Shown here one piece after another: positions 16,879 to 24,794 of a DNA stretch of 46,550 nucleotides; the stretch's first letter is position 1, and each line of letters opens with the position of its first letter. The position numbers and the translations under genes were made by a program. Source of the stretch: a virus; IMG/VR virus record IMGVR_UViG_3300018059_000004, positions 1-46,550 of that record. One strand, written 5' to 3'. The notes below the pieces were generated by a model. It worked only from the letters and a program-made list of their open reading frames with translations, was not told the origin of the DNA and made no database searches.

Positions 16879-16920
16879 CGAGCAGGCGCGGCTCTCCCTG
16901 GGGGAGCCTCTGCCTGCTCG
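16879..16920. ncRNA. Compound 17-bp hairpin, possible structured RNA
   Basis: The outer stem of nine pairs joins CGAGCAGGC (16879-16887) with GCCTGCTCG (16912-16920). The inner stem of eight pairs (16890-16897 with 16901-16908, one G-U) closes on a three-base loop, and a small internal loop separates them. It is the most stable structure found in the window. It sits about 60 bases before the gene at 16979 and may be a leader RNA structure, terminator or origin hairpin. Confidence 0.4.
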
Positions 16921-16978
16921 GGGCTCCCAAACACCCGGACCCAAGAGAGAGAACAGAGAGAAGAAAGGGAGGAAAGAG

Positions 16979-17470
16979 ATGGCAAGGGATGATACAAAGA
17001 CACGGCTGGCGCGCGCGGCGACGCTCCTCGAGGCCGTGCGGGATCTCCAGGCCAAGATGAACGAGGAGATCGAGGAACTGACGCGCGCCATTCACGGCGG
17101 GATCATGATGGCGGACCAGGTTCAGGACTTCGAGGCCACCTTCGCCGCCCTCTGGTCCGGCCGCTACGGCGGGGCCTATGCCTGGCAATACACGAAGGAC
17201 CGGCCGCAGATCAAGCGCCTCATCAAACTGCTCGGGCTCGAGGAACTCAAGGGACGGGCCGGCGCCTATCTGCGCGAGAGCGATCCCTTCTACGGGAAGG
17301 CCCGGCACGCCTTCAACCTCTTCGTTGCGAGCGTGAACCGCCTGACCGTGCCGATGGCCGTCGACGATCTCACCCTCGAGGCACCGCCGGTTGCGGATTG
17401 TCTGCACGTTCCGCGTTGTGTCAGCGACCAGGAACACACGAAGCGGCGGATGGCCGAGGTCCGATCATGA
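16979..17470 (+). CDS. Probable replication accessory protein before DnaB
   Basis: 163 residues. N-terminal helices with coiled-coil character (LLEAVRDLQAKMNEEIEEL) are followed by a region with YLRESDPFYGKARHAFNLFVASVNRL, a pattern I associate with C-terminal parts of phage replication proteins. GGGAGGAAAGAG precedes ATG 16979. The stop overlaps the DnaB start (ATGA). A helicase-loader or initiator role is inferred from this coupling; no ATPase motif is present. Confidence 0.6.
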   Translation: MARDDTKTRLARAATLLEAVRDLQAKMNEEIEELTRAIHGGIMMADQVQDFEATFAALWSGRYGGAYAWQYTKDRPQIKRLIKLLGLEELKGRAGAYLRESDPFYGKARHAFNLFVASVNRLTVPMAVDDLTLEAPPVADCLHVPRCVSDQEHTKRRMAEVRS

Positions 17471-18897
17471 CGAAGCGGAAAACGCCGAAGCCGGCGGAGA
17501 TCGACGAGCAGACCATGCCGCACAACCTCGAGGCGGAGCGGTCGGTGCTCGGCGCCGTGCTCCTCCACAACGAAGCGTATCTCGAAGCCGCGAAGCATCT
17601 CCGCCCTGACGATTTTTTTCGCGACGCGCACCGGCGGATTTTTGCGAGCATGGGTCGGCTCCTCGAGCAACCGAACGGCGCCGCGGACCTCATCACCATC
17701 AAAGACGATCTCGGCAAACGCGGGGATCTCGACACGGTCGGCGGCCCGGCCTACATCGCGGCGCTCGTCGACGGCATGCCACGCTCGACGAACATCGCCC
17801 ACTACGCGGCGATCGTGAGGGACCGAAGCCTTCTCCGGGCGCTCATCGCGACGGGGAATCATCTCGTGACGTGCGCGTATGTCGGCGAAGAAGCCGGCGT
17901 CGACCTGCTCCACCAGGCGGATCGCGCGATCGTGGACCTGCAGCACGGCGCCGCAAACGGCCGCATGCGCTCGACGGCGTCGAGTAACGCGGAGCTGCGG
18001 GAGGCCCTCGAGTATCGCCACGCGCACAAGGGGGAGCTGACCGGCGTCGAGACGGGCTTCGCGAGCATCAACGAACTCACGTCGGGCTGGCAGGCCGGGG
18101 ACATGATCGTCATCGCCAGCCGGCCCTCGATCGGGAAGACGACCTTTGTTATGAATTCCGCCGTCGCTGCGGCGCGAAGCGGGAAGCGCGTCGCCGTCTT
18201 CTCGCTCGAGATGCGCCGGCAACAACTCGAGTTTCGGCTGCTGTCGAGCATGTCGGGCGTGCCGTTGTCTGTGCTCCTCGGCGGCTGGGTCGAGCGCGAG
18301 GATCAATGGGCGGCGCTCAGCCAGGCGATTATGGATCTCCATCAGCTCCCGATCTTCATCGACGATGCAGCGAGCCGCACGGTGCAGGATATCCGCGCGG
18401 AGAGCCGGCGGCTGCGGGCGGACGGCGGCCTCGACCTTGTCATCGTTGACTACATTCAGCTCATGCACGGGACGATCGACCGCCGCGGGGCCACGCGGAA
18501 CGAAGAGATCACGGACATCTCGAGGAAGCTGAAGATCCTCGCGGACGAACTCACGACGCCCGTCATTGTCCTGTCGCAGCTCAATCGGGCCGGTGAGGCG
18601 CGCTCGGACCCGCGGCCGAAGCTCTCGGATCTGCGGGAGAGTGGGGCCCTCGAGCAGGATGCGGACCTTGTCTGCTTCCTCCACCGGCGCCACCATCGGG
18701 AGAGCGGGACGACAAACTTCATTGTTGAAAAGCAACGGAACGGTCCGACCGGCACCCTCAATCTGACCATCACGCGGGAGACAACGAGCTTCACGGATGG
18801 CGGCCTCGACGAGATTCCGAGCGCAGAGGAGCGCCAGGCCGAAGAAAAAGACGCCAAAGTCAAGGCAATCATCCGGAGGCGCTCGGCAGGCCGTTGA
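17467..18897 (+). CDS. dnaB: Replicative DNA helicase, DnaB family
   Basis: 476 residues, full length for the family. The N-terminal domain begins MPHNLEAERSVLGAVLL (about 17-33) as in bacterial DnaB. The RecA-like domain has Walker A SRPSIGKTT (218-226), Walker B LVIVDYIQL (324-332) and the late FIVEKQRNGPTG segment. It should form a hexamer that unwinds the fork and recruit host primase and polymerase, since the phage shows none of its own. Start overlaps the upstream partner. The last bases overlap a TTGACA hexamer belonging to the next candidate control site. Confidence 0.93.
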   Translation: MTKRKTPKPAEIDEQTMPHNLEAERSVLGAVLLHNEAYLEAAKHLRPDDFFRDAHRRIFASMGRLLEQPNGAADLITIKDDLGKRGDLDTVGGPAYIAALVDGMPRSTNIAHYAAIVRDRSLLRALIATGNHLVTCAYVGEEAGVDLLHQADRAIVDLQHGAANGRMRSTASSNAELREALEYRHAHKGELTGVETGFASINELTSGWQAGDMIVIASRPSIGKTTFVMNSAVAAARSGKRVAVFSLEMRRQQLEFRLLSSMSGVPLSVLLGGWVEREDQWAALSQAIMDLHQLPIFIDDAASRTVQDIRAESRRLRADGGLDLVIVDYIQLMHGTIDRRGATRNEEITDISRKLKILADELTTPVIVLSQLNRAGEARSDPRPKLSDLRESGALEQDADLVCFLHRRHHRESGTTNFIVEKQRNGPTGTLNLTITRETTSFTDGGLDEIPSAEERQAEEKDAKVKAIIRRRSAGR

Positions 18898-18922
18898 CAT
18901 TTCGCGTATTGTTCGCAACAAT
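18894..18922 (+). promoter_or_regulatory. TTGACA plus perfect palindrome before resolvase (site D)
   Basis: TTGACA (18894-18899) is followed after 17 bases by AACAAT (18917-18922). The second element is the right arm of a perfect palindrome ATTGTT-CGC-AACAAT (18908-18922). Because this lies only 10 bases before the resolvase ATG, a standard -10 here would give an almost leaderless transcript, so it may be an operator or an unusual promoter. The same layout recurs at 43639-43667. Confidence 0.45.
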
Positions 18923-18932
18923 GAGGGACCAC

Positions 18933-19592
18933 ATGGATCTGTATATCGGGATCGACCCGGGCGCGAGTGGTGGGATCGCCGGCGTTGACGAGGACGGCCG
19001 CCCGATTCGCGCCGTGCCGATGCCGGCGACCGAGGCGGACGTGTTGCTCGAGCTGGTCGGGCTCGTGGCTGGTCGGGGCGTTGACCGGGTTCACGCCGTC
19101 ATCGAGCACGTTCAGGCCTTCCCGAAGATGGGCGTTTGTTCGGCGTTCACGTTTGGGCGTGGCTACGGCGCCCTCCTGATGGCTCTCACGTCGGCGGGCT
19201 TCCCCTTCGACGTCGTCGTGCCACGCAAGTGGCAGGCGGCGCTCTCGTGCCTGTCCGGAGGGGACAAGAACGTCACGAAGCGACGCGCGCAAGCGTTGTT
19301 TCCGACCATGCGCGTCACGCACGCAACCGCCGACGCCCTGCTCCTCGCGGAGTATGGGCGCCGGCTTCACCGCGGCATCCTTGCCGCACCAGGAGGTCAG
19401 CATGGCACGACGCAAGGCCGCACCGAAACAGGCCAAGGCCAAGCGAGCAGCCAAGGCGCCGACGCGCCCGCGCCGCTCAACACGAACGCGAATCCTCGAG
19501 GAAGACGCCGGCAGGAAGTCTCGAGGCCCTCGCTCGCAAACGCTCCCAGGAATGGAGCACGTCCGCGACGGCGTCCTCGATCGGCTCTGTGA
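18933..19592 (+). CDS. RuvC-like Holliday-junction resolvase with overlapping tail
   Basis: 219 residues in this frame. The RuvC/RNase H-fold acidic residues are visible: Asp8 (YIGIDPG), Glu58 (VIEHVQ) and Asp134 (ATADALLLAEY). Family members in phages are usually about 150-165 residues, and the catalytic domain ends near residue 155. The remaining 65 residues are Arg/Gln/Pro-rich and overlap the next gene by 191 bases. ATG 18933 is chosen because GAGGG lies five bases upstream; an ATG at 18921 overlaps the control palindrome. The enzyme would resolve replication and recombination branches before packaging. Confidence 0.85.
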   Translation: MDLYIGIDPGASGGIAGVDEDGRPIRAVPMPATEADVLLELVGLVAGRGVDRVHAVIEHVQAFPKMGVCSAFTFGRGYGALLMALTSAGFPFDVVVPRKWQAALSCLSGGDKNVTKRRAQALFPTMRVTHATADALLLAEYGRRLHRGILAAPGGQHGTTQGRTETGQGQASSQGADAPAPLNTNANPRGRRRQEVSRPSLANAPRNGARPRRRPRSAL

Positions 19593-19860
19593 GTCGCTCG
19601 GCGAGACGCGCGACAAGATGGCCGAGCTTCGCGCGGATGAAGCCGGCGACAGCCAGGCGGCATTGACGCGCATGCGCGCCCGAAGCCTCACGTCCTATCG
19701 CCATGCCGGCGTCGAGATGGCCCGGGTTCCAGGCGAAGAGAAGCTCCGGGTCCGCACGTCGAAAGAGAAGGCCACGGCTGAAGTCGACGAGGGCGGAGAC
19801 GGGACGGAGTTCGTGGTGGATCGTGCGGCGGCGGTCGAGGGGACCGAGACGGAGGACTGA
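19402..19860 (+). CDS. Conserved phage protein following the resolvase
   Basis: 152 residues. The first 40 are strongly basic (MARRKAAPKQAKAKRAAK). Then comes a helical region with LPGMEHVRDGVLDRLCESLGETRD..., AALTRMRARSLTSY and VPGEEKLRVRTSKEKA, a pattern I recall in phage early proteins of unknown function. A perfect AGGAGG lies upstream of ATG 19402. It begins inside the resolvase frame and ends with a TGATG overlap with the methylase. Confidence 0.7.
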   Translation: MARRKAAPKQAKAKRAAKAPTRPRRSTRTRILEEDAGRKSRGPRSQTLPGMEHVRDGVLDRLCESLGETRDKMAELRADEAGDSQAALTRMRARSLTSYRHAGVEMARVPGEEKLRVRTSKEKATAEVDEGGDGTEFVVDRAAAVEGTETED

Positions 19861-20894
19861 TGCCGTTGACGTTATCCCGCCCGGCGGGAAAGGTCCGCCG
19901 AGCCGTTCACATGCCGGCGATTCAACCGATTGTCATCGGTGCGTATACGCTGATGGAGACCGGCCTCGTCATTCGAGGCCGGCCGTCCTATGAGCAGCAC
20001 GTCGGCGTCGGAGATTTCATTCAACGGGCACACCATGCCTCCGGATTCTGGCTCGCCGATTGGTTACGCTACGGAGACAGCCGGGCGGATTGGCAGGACC
20101 GGATCGACCAGGCGATCAACGACACCGGGCTTGCAGAGAAGACACTGAAGAATGTGCGCTCGGTCGGCGCGATCACTCCAGAGGTTCGCCGTGCTGATCT
20201 CGAGTTCGGGATCCATGAGGTTGTCGCGGCGCTCTCACCAGAACAACAGACCGTCTGGCTCGAGCGGGCCGCCGTCAACGGGTGGAACCGGCGGGAGCTG
20301 CGGCTCGAGATCCGCGCCTCGCGTCGCCGGCGCATCATCGAAGGGCAGGCCGTCCTCGAGGGCCTCTTCCGCGTGATTTACTCGGATCCGCCCTGGCTCT
20401 ACGGCAACAAGCCGCCCTCGGGCTCTGGCGCTCAGGATCACTATGACGGCATGACGATCGAGGCGCTCTGTAAGTTGCCGGTTGCGGCGCATGCCTACAC
20501 GGACGCCGTGCTCTTTTGTTGGGTCACGGCCCCGATGCTCTACGAACACCCAGGCCCGCGGGAGGTCATCGAAGCCTGGGGCTTCACGCCGAAGACGGGC
20601 CGCGTGTGGGATAAGGTCGATCACAAGTTTGGGAACTACGTCTCGGTCCGGCATGAGCATCTCATCATCGCGACGCGGGGCTCCTGCTTACCCGATCGGC
20701 CGACGCCGATGCTGGACTCCGTCGTCGTCGAGCGCCAGGAGGGCGAGCACAGCGACAAACCCGAGAGCTTCCGGAAAGACATCGAACGCATGTATGACGG
20801 CCCCTACCTCGAGCTATTCGGGCGCGAGCGCGTCGAGGGCTGGACTGTCTTCGGGAACGACGCGGCGCTCTGGCATCAGGAGGTCGCATCGTGA
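19860..20894 (+). CDS. MT-A70-type DNA adenine-N6 methyltransferase
   Basis: 344 residues. The catalytic motif DPPW is at 176-179 in FRVIYSDPPWLYGN. Further family features are AVLFCWVTAPML, EAWGFTPKTGRVWDK, HEHLIIATRG and the closing LELFGRERVEGWTVFGND. An N-terminal helical domain (about 50-160; DFIQRAHHASGFWLADWLR, LKNVRSVGAITPEVRR, ELRLEIRASRRRR) may bind DNA. The enzyme would methylate adenines of phage DNA, plausibly against restriction or for expression control. GGAGG and a TGATG overlap support the start. Confidence 0.88.
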   Translation: MPLTLSRPAGKVRRAVHMPAIQPIVIGAYTLMETGLVIRGRPSYEQHVGVGDFIQRAHHASGFWLADWLRYGDSRADWQDRIDQAINDTGLAEKTLKNVRSVGAITPEVRRADLEFGIHEVVAALSPEQQTVWLERAAVNGWNRRELRLEIRASRRRRIIEGQAVLEGLFRVIYSDPPWLYGNKPPSGSGAQDHYDGMTIEALCKLPVAAHAYTDAVLFCWVTAPMLYEHPGPREVIEAWGFTPKTGRVWDKVDHKFGNYVSVRHEHLIIATRGSCLPDRPTPMLDSVVVERQEGEHSDKPESFRKDIERMYDGPYLELFGRERVEGWTVFGNDAALWHQEVAS

Positions 20895-21232
20895 GCTTGT
20901 TTCATCCGACACTGACCTTCGTGCTGGCGATCGATACGCTCCTGATGCTCGAGAAGGCAGAGCAACCCGAGGGCAAGCGCGGCGGCCCGCAAGACCTTCT
21001 CAAGCTCATTGTTGGGCGGCTCACGCCAGCCGGCGCGATCACGCTCGAGGAGGCGGAGCTGCTGAAGATCAAATGCTACGCCTGGAAGTATGGCGGCGGC
21101 ACGTATGAGCGCGCCTTCCGGGGCATCATCCGCGACGCGCGAGCGGCTGGCTGGGATGAACCCAAAGGTGAGGACGCGCACGCCTCGAGGCCGGCGCACC
21201 GTGGCCGGCGATGGGACGGTCTGACCTCATGA
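20891..21232 (+). CDS. Small hypothetical protein
   Basis: 113 residues with a GTG start overlapping the methylase stop (GTGA). Helical, with a segment ITLEEAELLKIKCYAWKYGGG. The last 25 residues are Arg/His-rich. Not recognised. The gene is kept because it is coupled on both sides (ATGA to the next gene). Confidence 0.55.
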   Translation: MSLFHPTLTFVLAIDTLLMLEKAEQPEGKRGGPQDLLKLIVGRLTPAGAITLEEAELLKIKCYAWKYGGGTYERAFRGIIRDARAAGWDEPKGEDAHASRPAHRGRRWDGLTS

Positions 21233-21792
21233 GGAAACACGAAGCCGAGGTTCTCATCGACGCGATCAAGGGCATGCTCGAGCCCGAGGCGGCGAAGGCT
21301 GAGGGCCGGCGCTCGCTCGACGTCATCGCAACGGCCGGAGGGAAGGCGACGACGGAGGCCGTCATCCCGATCGCCTCCGGCAACGGGCCGGGCCGGTTCT
21401 CGCTCAACGCGGACGAGTTCGAGCGGCTCTACCTGCGGATCAAGAACCGCTTTATCGACGACGCGCGGATCGACCCGATTCTCCTACAGCTCCTCACGAC
21501 GCGCCCCGAGCTGGTCGTCGAGGTCGAGCCCCGTGTCGTTACGCTGGACACTGGCAATCTCAAGGGCCGCGTCGCGCGTCTCCTCGCCGGCGGCTTCTTC
21601 AGCTCGAGCCGTGCGACATCCGCGGTTCGGAGGGAACTCGCGCGGACCGGCGCGGATCCGGGCGGCGGCGGCAGTCTTTCCGACGTCCTGGGCGGCTACG
21701 TCCGGGATGGCTTCCTTGTGCGGGAGGGCGACGGCTATCTCCTGGCACCCGGCGTGAAAGTGACCGAGCGCACCATAAGCGCAGTATCATGA
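21229..21792 (+). CDS. Winged-helix-like DNA-binding protein, candidate late regulator
   Basis: 187 residues from ATG 21229, which overlaps the previous stop; an in-frame ATG at 21211 is an alternative. The C-terminal half (KGRVARLLAGGFFSSSRATSAVRREL, then GGSLSDVLGGYVRDGFLVREGDGYLLAPG) has the helix-helix-wing layout of winged HTH domains. It is the last gene of the replication block and directly precedes the holin, terminase and virion genes, the usual place for a late-gene activator. That role is inference. Confidence 0.6.
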   Translation: MRKHEAEVLIDAIKGMLEPEAAKAEGRRSLDVIATAGGKATTEAVIPIASGNGPGRFSLNADEFERLYLRIKNRFIDDARIDPILLQLLTTRPELVVEVEPRVVTLDTGNLKGRVARLLAGGFFSSSRATSAVRRELARTGADPGGGGSLSDVLGGYVRDGFLVREGDGYLLAPGVKVTERTISAVS

Positions 21793-21833
21793 CCTCGACA
21801 ATCGGCAACCCGGTATGAGAAGAGAGGGACAAC

Positions 21834-22196
21834 ATGGAGAATCTCATCCTCGACCAGATCAGTAGCGCGGCGATCGTGGTCTTCATCCTCGAGTGGCTGA
21901 AGAAACAGTCGTGGTTTACCTGGCTCACGGACGAGAGCACGAAGCGCGTGAAGGCGGTCTTCTCGCTGGTCTTCGGCGTGCTCGCTGTGGCCGGTGTGGG
22001 CTACGTCTGGACTCCGGACGCCCACACGCTCACGATCACCGGCCTGTCACTCACGACGATCGTCGTGGCGCTCTTCGAGGTCATCAAGCAATACGTGACG
22101 CAGAAGTTCATCTACAAACTCGTCAAGCCGAAGGTCTCGGCCCTGCCGGCGGCGACGATGATTCAGCCTCCCGTGTTCGAGCGGCTCAAGGTGTGA
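21834..22196 (+). CDS. Holin-like membrane protein
   Basis: 120 residues with hydrophobic segments near 9-25, 41-60 and 67-87 and a charged C-terminus (VKPKVSALP... FERLKV). Size and topology fit a holin, which times lysis by opening the inner membrane to the endolysin. AGAGAGGGAC precedes ATG 21834. It opens the late block; the endolysin is 3.3 kb downstream, beyond terminase. Confidence 0.6.
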   Translation: MENLILDQISSAAIVVFILEWLKKQSWFTWLTDESTKRVKAVFSLVFGVLAVAGVGYVWTPDAHTLTITGLSLTTIVVALFEVIKQYVTQKFIYKLVKPKVSALPAATMIQPPVFERLKV

Positions 22197-22197
22197 C

Positions 22198-22461
22198 ATG
22201 ACAGACATCACCTTGCCGGTCGCGCTGAAGCCCGTCAGCCTTACGGGCGAGACCTGGGAGCGCCTACGCCAGGCGGCTTACGCAATCCCAGCGGGACGGA
22301 GCGGCGCGATCATCGCCGCGGCGACTCTCGACGAGAACCTGAAGCCGAAGGCGGATCTGTTGCTCGTCCACAAGATCGCCGATCGGTGGTATCTCGCGGG
22401 CTCGGTCGGTTACTCTGCCGGCAGGCCCACACTTGGCGTCGTGACGACGTTCACCTGGTAG
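22198..22461 (+). CDS. Small hypothetical protein
   Basis: 87 residues, beta-rich, with GRSGAIIAAATLDENLKPKADLLLVHK and a closing VVTTFTW. It follows the holin-like gene by one base and looks cotranslated. No recognised family; could be a lysis accessory by position. Confidence 0.6.
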   Translation: MTDITLPVALKPVSLTGETWERLRQAAYAIPAGRSGAIIAAATLDENLKPKADLLLVHKIADRWYLAGSVGYSAGRPTLGVVTTFTW

Positions 22462-22471
22462 AGAGGGCGCC

Positions 22472-22729
22472 ATGCCGAAGCCTCGACTGTATTGGGTTAC
22501 GCGGGATGCCGCCGATCGCGACCATGTCGATGTGTGGGCGCGTCGGCCGGTCTTCGCAAAGGGCATCTATTGGGACCGCGAGAATCGGAAATATCTATTC
22601 ACCACAACGGCGCATGCCTTTACCCGAGTCTTTGGGCTCGTTCCGGAGCCCGGGGGAATCTGGCGCGTATCGTTTGGCAAGCTGATCGGGGCTCCGGTCA
22701 CGCGGCCGGGTCGGGTCGGCGGAGAGTAA
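22472..22729 (+). CDS. Small hypothetical protein
   Basis: 85 residues, starting MPKPRLYWVTRDAADRDHVDVWARRP, a compact beta-rich sequence often seen just before terminase genes in phages as far as I recall. GAGAGGG upstream. Function unknown. Confidence 0.6.
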   Translation: MPKPRLYWVTRDAADRDHVDVWARRPVFAKGIYWDRENRKYLFTTTAHAFTRVFGLVPEPGGIWRVSFGKLIGAPVTRPGRVGGE

Positions 22730-22736
22730 GGCATTC

Positions 22737-23309
22737 ATGCCTAGACGAAAGAAGGCCCCGCGTCGAGCGGATCGGCGGCCTCGTCGGAACGTCGAGCCCT
22801 GGGCCGCGGCCGGACTGACGCCGACACAATACGGCTTCGCGCTTGAGTATCTGCAAAACGGGTTCAACGCGCGCCAGGCCTACCGCGAGATCCATCGCCG
22901 GGCCGGTCTCGGGACCGCTGGCGTGGAGGGCTACCGCACCCTCAACCTTCCTAAAGTCCGCAGCTTTCTCAACGCCCAGCTCGAGGGCGCCTGGAAACCG
23001 CTCCAGATGGGCGGCGAGCAGGCTCTCGCACGCATCGCTCGAATTGCGGCCTTTGACATTCGGGATCTGCACGACAAGAACGGTGAACTCCTGCCGGTCG
23101 ATCTGTGGCCCGATGCCGTGGTCGGAGTCGTGCGGGGGATTCAGCACACGGATGATGGCGTCCGCGTGCAGCTCGAGAGTCCGCATGCTGCCTTGCGGAC
23201 CATCCTCGAGCAGACGGGTAAGCTCCGCACGCCGGGCGATTCAATCGACGCTCTGGCGGAGGCGATTCGCGGGGACCTCGCAAAGCACGGGCGAACAGGC
23301 GAGCCATGA
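22737..23309 (+). CDS. terS: Terminase small subunit
   Basis: 190 residues. A basic N-terminus is followed by the Terminase_2-type HTH at about 26-85: LTPTQYGFALEYLQNGFNAR...AYREI, then LNLPKVRSFLNAQ. The middle part (ARIARIAAFDIRDLHDKNGELLP) and the C-terminal helices also match that family. It recognises phage DNA and recruits the large subunit, whose start overlaps its stop (ATGA). It is the orthodox small subunit; the gene at 12727 carries a second HTH of this type. Confidence 0.85.
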   Translation: MPRRKKAPRRADRRPRRNVEPWAAAGLTPTQYGFALEYLQNGFNARQAYREIHRRAGLGTAGVEGYRTLNLPKVRSFLNAQLEGAWKPLQMGGEQALARIARIAAFDIRDLHDKNGELLPVDLWPDAVVGVVRGIQHTDDGVRVQLESPHAALRTILEQTGKLRTPGDSIDALAEAIRGDLAKHGRTGEP

Positions 23310-24781
23310 GCGAGCGGGAGTATGTCACGGGCCGGGTTGCCCGCTGGGCGCGTGAGCCCTGGCGGATGGTTCGTGACCTGTTCGGCGCCGAACCCGACGA
23401 CTGGCAGGACGAGGCGCTTCACGCGATCGCGAAACCCGAAACCCGCCGGATGGCGTTGAAGGCTTGCAAGGGGCCAGGGAAGACAACGCTCCTCGCCTGG
23501 ATCATCCTGTGGTTCTTGGCGACTCGCTGGCAAGCCAAGATTGGCGCGACCTCGATTACCGAAGCGAACATCGATACGACACTCTGGCCTGAGTGCAACA
23601 AGTGGCTCACGCGCTCGAGCTTCCTGTCCGGGGCCTTCGTGTGGACGACGACGACGATCGCGCGTCGCGCCTCGCCGGCGAACTGGTTCGCAGTCAAGCG
23701 GACCTGGCCGAAGAGCGGCGATCCGGAGGCGCAAGCGAACGCACTCGCCGGCATCCACGCGGATCATGTGATGTTTGTGCTCGACGAGAGCGGCGGCATC
23801 CCGGACGGCGTCATGGTGACGGCCGAAGCGGTGCTCTCGACGGAGGGCTCGGAGGCGAAGGTCATCCAGGCAGGCAATCCGACGCACACGACCGGCCCGC
23901 TCTATCGGGCCTATACAACCGATCGCGCGCTGTGGGTGCGAATCGAGATCACGGGAGACCCGGACAATCCGAAGCGGTCGAAGCGCATCAGCCTCGAGTG
24001 GGCGCGCGAAGAGATCGCGCGGTATGGACGAGACAACCCGTGGGTCATGGTGAACGTCCTCGGGCAGTTTCCGCCACAGAGCATCAATGCCCTGCTCGGC
24101 CTCGAGGAAGTCGAGAGCGCGATGCGGCGGCATCTGCGGAAAGATGAGTATGATTGGGCACAGAAGCGGCTCGGCGTCGACGTCGCGCGTTTCGGCGACG
24201 ATCGAACGGTCATCTTCCCACGGCAGGGGCCGGCCGCCTTCCGACCCGTCATCATGCGGAATGCGCGGACGACGGATATCGCCGCGCGCATCATGATCTG
24301 CAAAAAGCGATGGGGCTCCGAGCTGGAACTCATCGACGACACGGGGCATTGGGGCCATGGGGTGATCGACAACCTGGTCGCGGCCGGCATCGGGGCAATC
24401 GGGGTGAACTACGCCGGCAAGGCGCTCAACCCGCGTTACAAGAACCGCCGCGCGGAGATGTGGATCAAGGGCTGCGAGGCGATTCGCGGCGGCGGGGCGC
24501 TCCCGCCGATTCCTGACATGGTCGCAGAGCTGACCGAGCCGACCTACACCTTCGCCAACGGCGTCTTCCTCCTCGAGGAGAAGGACCAGATCAAGGAGCG
24601 CCTGGGGCGCAGCCCCGACCTGGCCGACGCCTACATGACCACCTACGCGCTCGAGGACATGCCAGGCGAGGTGATCGACCGGCTGAAGCGTATCCAGAAA
24701 GTCGATCACGACTTCGATCCCTACGTCATGCCGTTTCCGGACCGGGAGGAGAGGGAGCACGACTTCGATCCGTGGAACTAA
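23306..24781 (+). CDS. terL: Terminase large subunit
   Basis: 491 residues, full length. ATPase: Walker A ACKGPGKTT (53-61) and Walker B VMFVLDE (155-161). RNase H-fold nuclease: Asp292 in GVDVARFGDD, the acidic pair at 344-345 in LIDDTG, and PDLADAY (437-443). It cuts concatemeric DNA and pumps it into the procapsid through the portal (26778). The genome closes into a circle, so headful cutting is plausible but not proven. Confidence 0.95.
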   Translation: MSEREYVTGRVARWAREPWRMVRDLFGAEPDDWQDEALHAIAKPETRRMALKACKGPGKTTLLAWIILWFLATRWQAKIGATSITEANIDTTLWPECNKWLTRSSFLSGAFVWTTTTIARRASPANWFAVKRTWPKSGDPEAQANALAGIHADHVMFVLDESGGIPDGVMVTAEAVLSTEGSEAKVIQAGNPTHTTGPLYRAYTTDRALWVRIEITGDPDNPKRSKRISLEWAREEIARYGRDNPWVMVNVLGQFPPQSINALLGLEEVESAMRRHLRKDEYDWAQKRLGVDVARFGDDRTVIFPRQGPAAFRPVIMRNARTTDIAARIMICKKRWGSELELIDDTGHWGHGVIDNLVAAGIGAIGVNYAGKALNPRYKNRRAEMWIKGCEAIRGGGALPPIPDMVAELTEPTYTFANGVFLLEEKDQIKERLGRSPDLADAYMTTYALEDMPGEVIDRLKRIQKVDHDFDPYVMPFPDREEREHDFDPWN

Positions 24782-24794
24782 GAAGGAGGAGAAG

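Larger units (their letters stand above)
16476..16978. other. Structured non-coding region, candidate origin or RNA
   Basis: 503 bases without a credible gene, the only such gap in the genome. It holds three hairpins (16542-16570, 16614-16636, 16879-16920) and four CTCGAG hexamers (16516, 16812, 16833, 16877). A purine-rich stretch before 16979 acts as ribosome binding site for the next gene. An open frame runs through (16497-17060), but its Arg/Gly/Pro-rich translation looks non-coding. It lies directly before the replicative helicase operon, where an origin, terminator or regulatory RNA would fit. Confidence 0.55.

Noticed and set aside
16476-16978. tRNA or CRISPR array in the gap
   Set aside because: No cloverleaf with a conserved T-arm and no regularly spaced repeats are visible here or elsewhere in the window.
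16497-17060. 187-residue plus-strand frame in the non-coding gap
   Set aside because: Translation is Arg/Gly/Pro-rich and low-complexity, overlaps the well-supported gene at 16979, and the region is dominated by hairpins.
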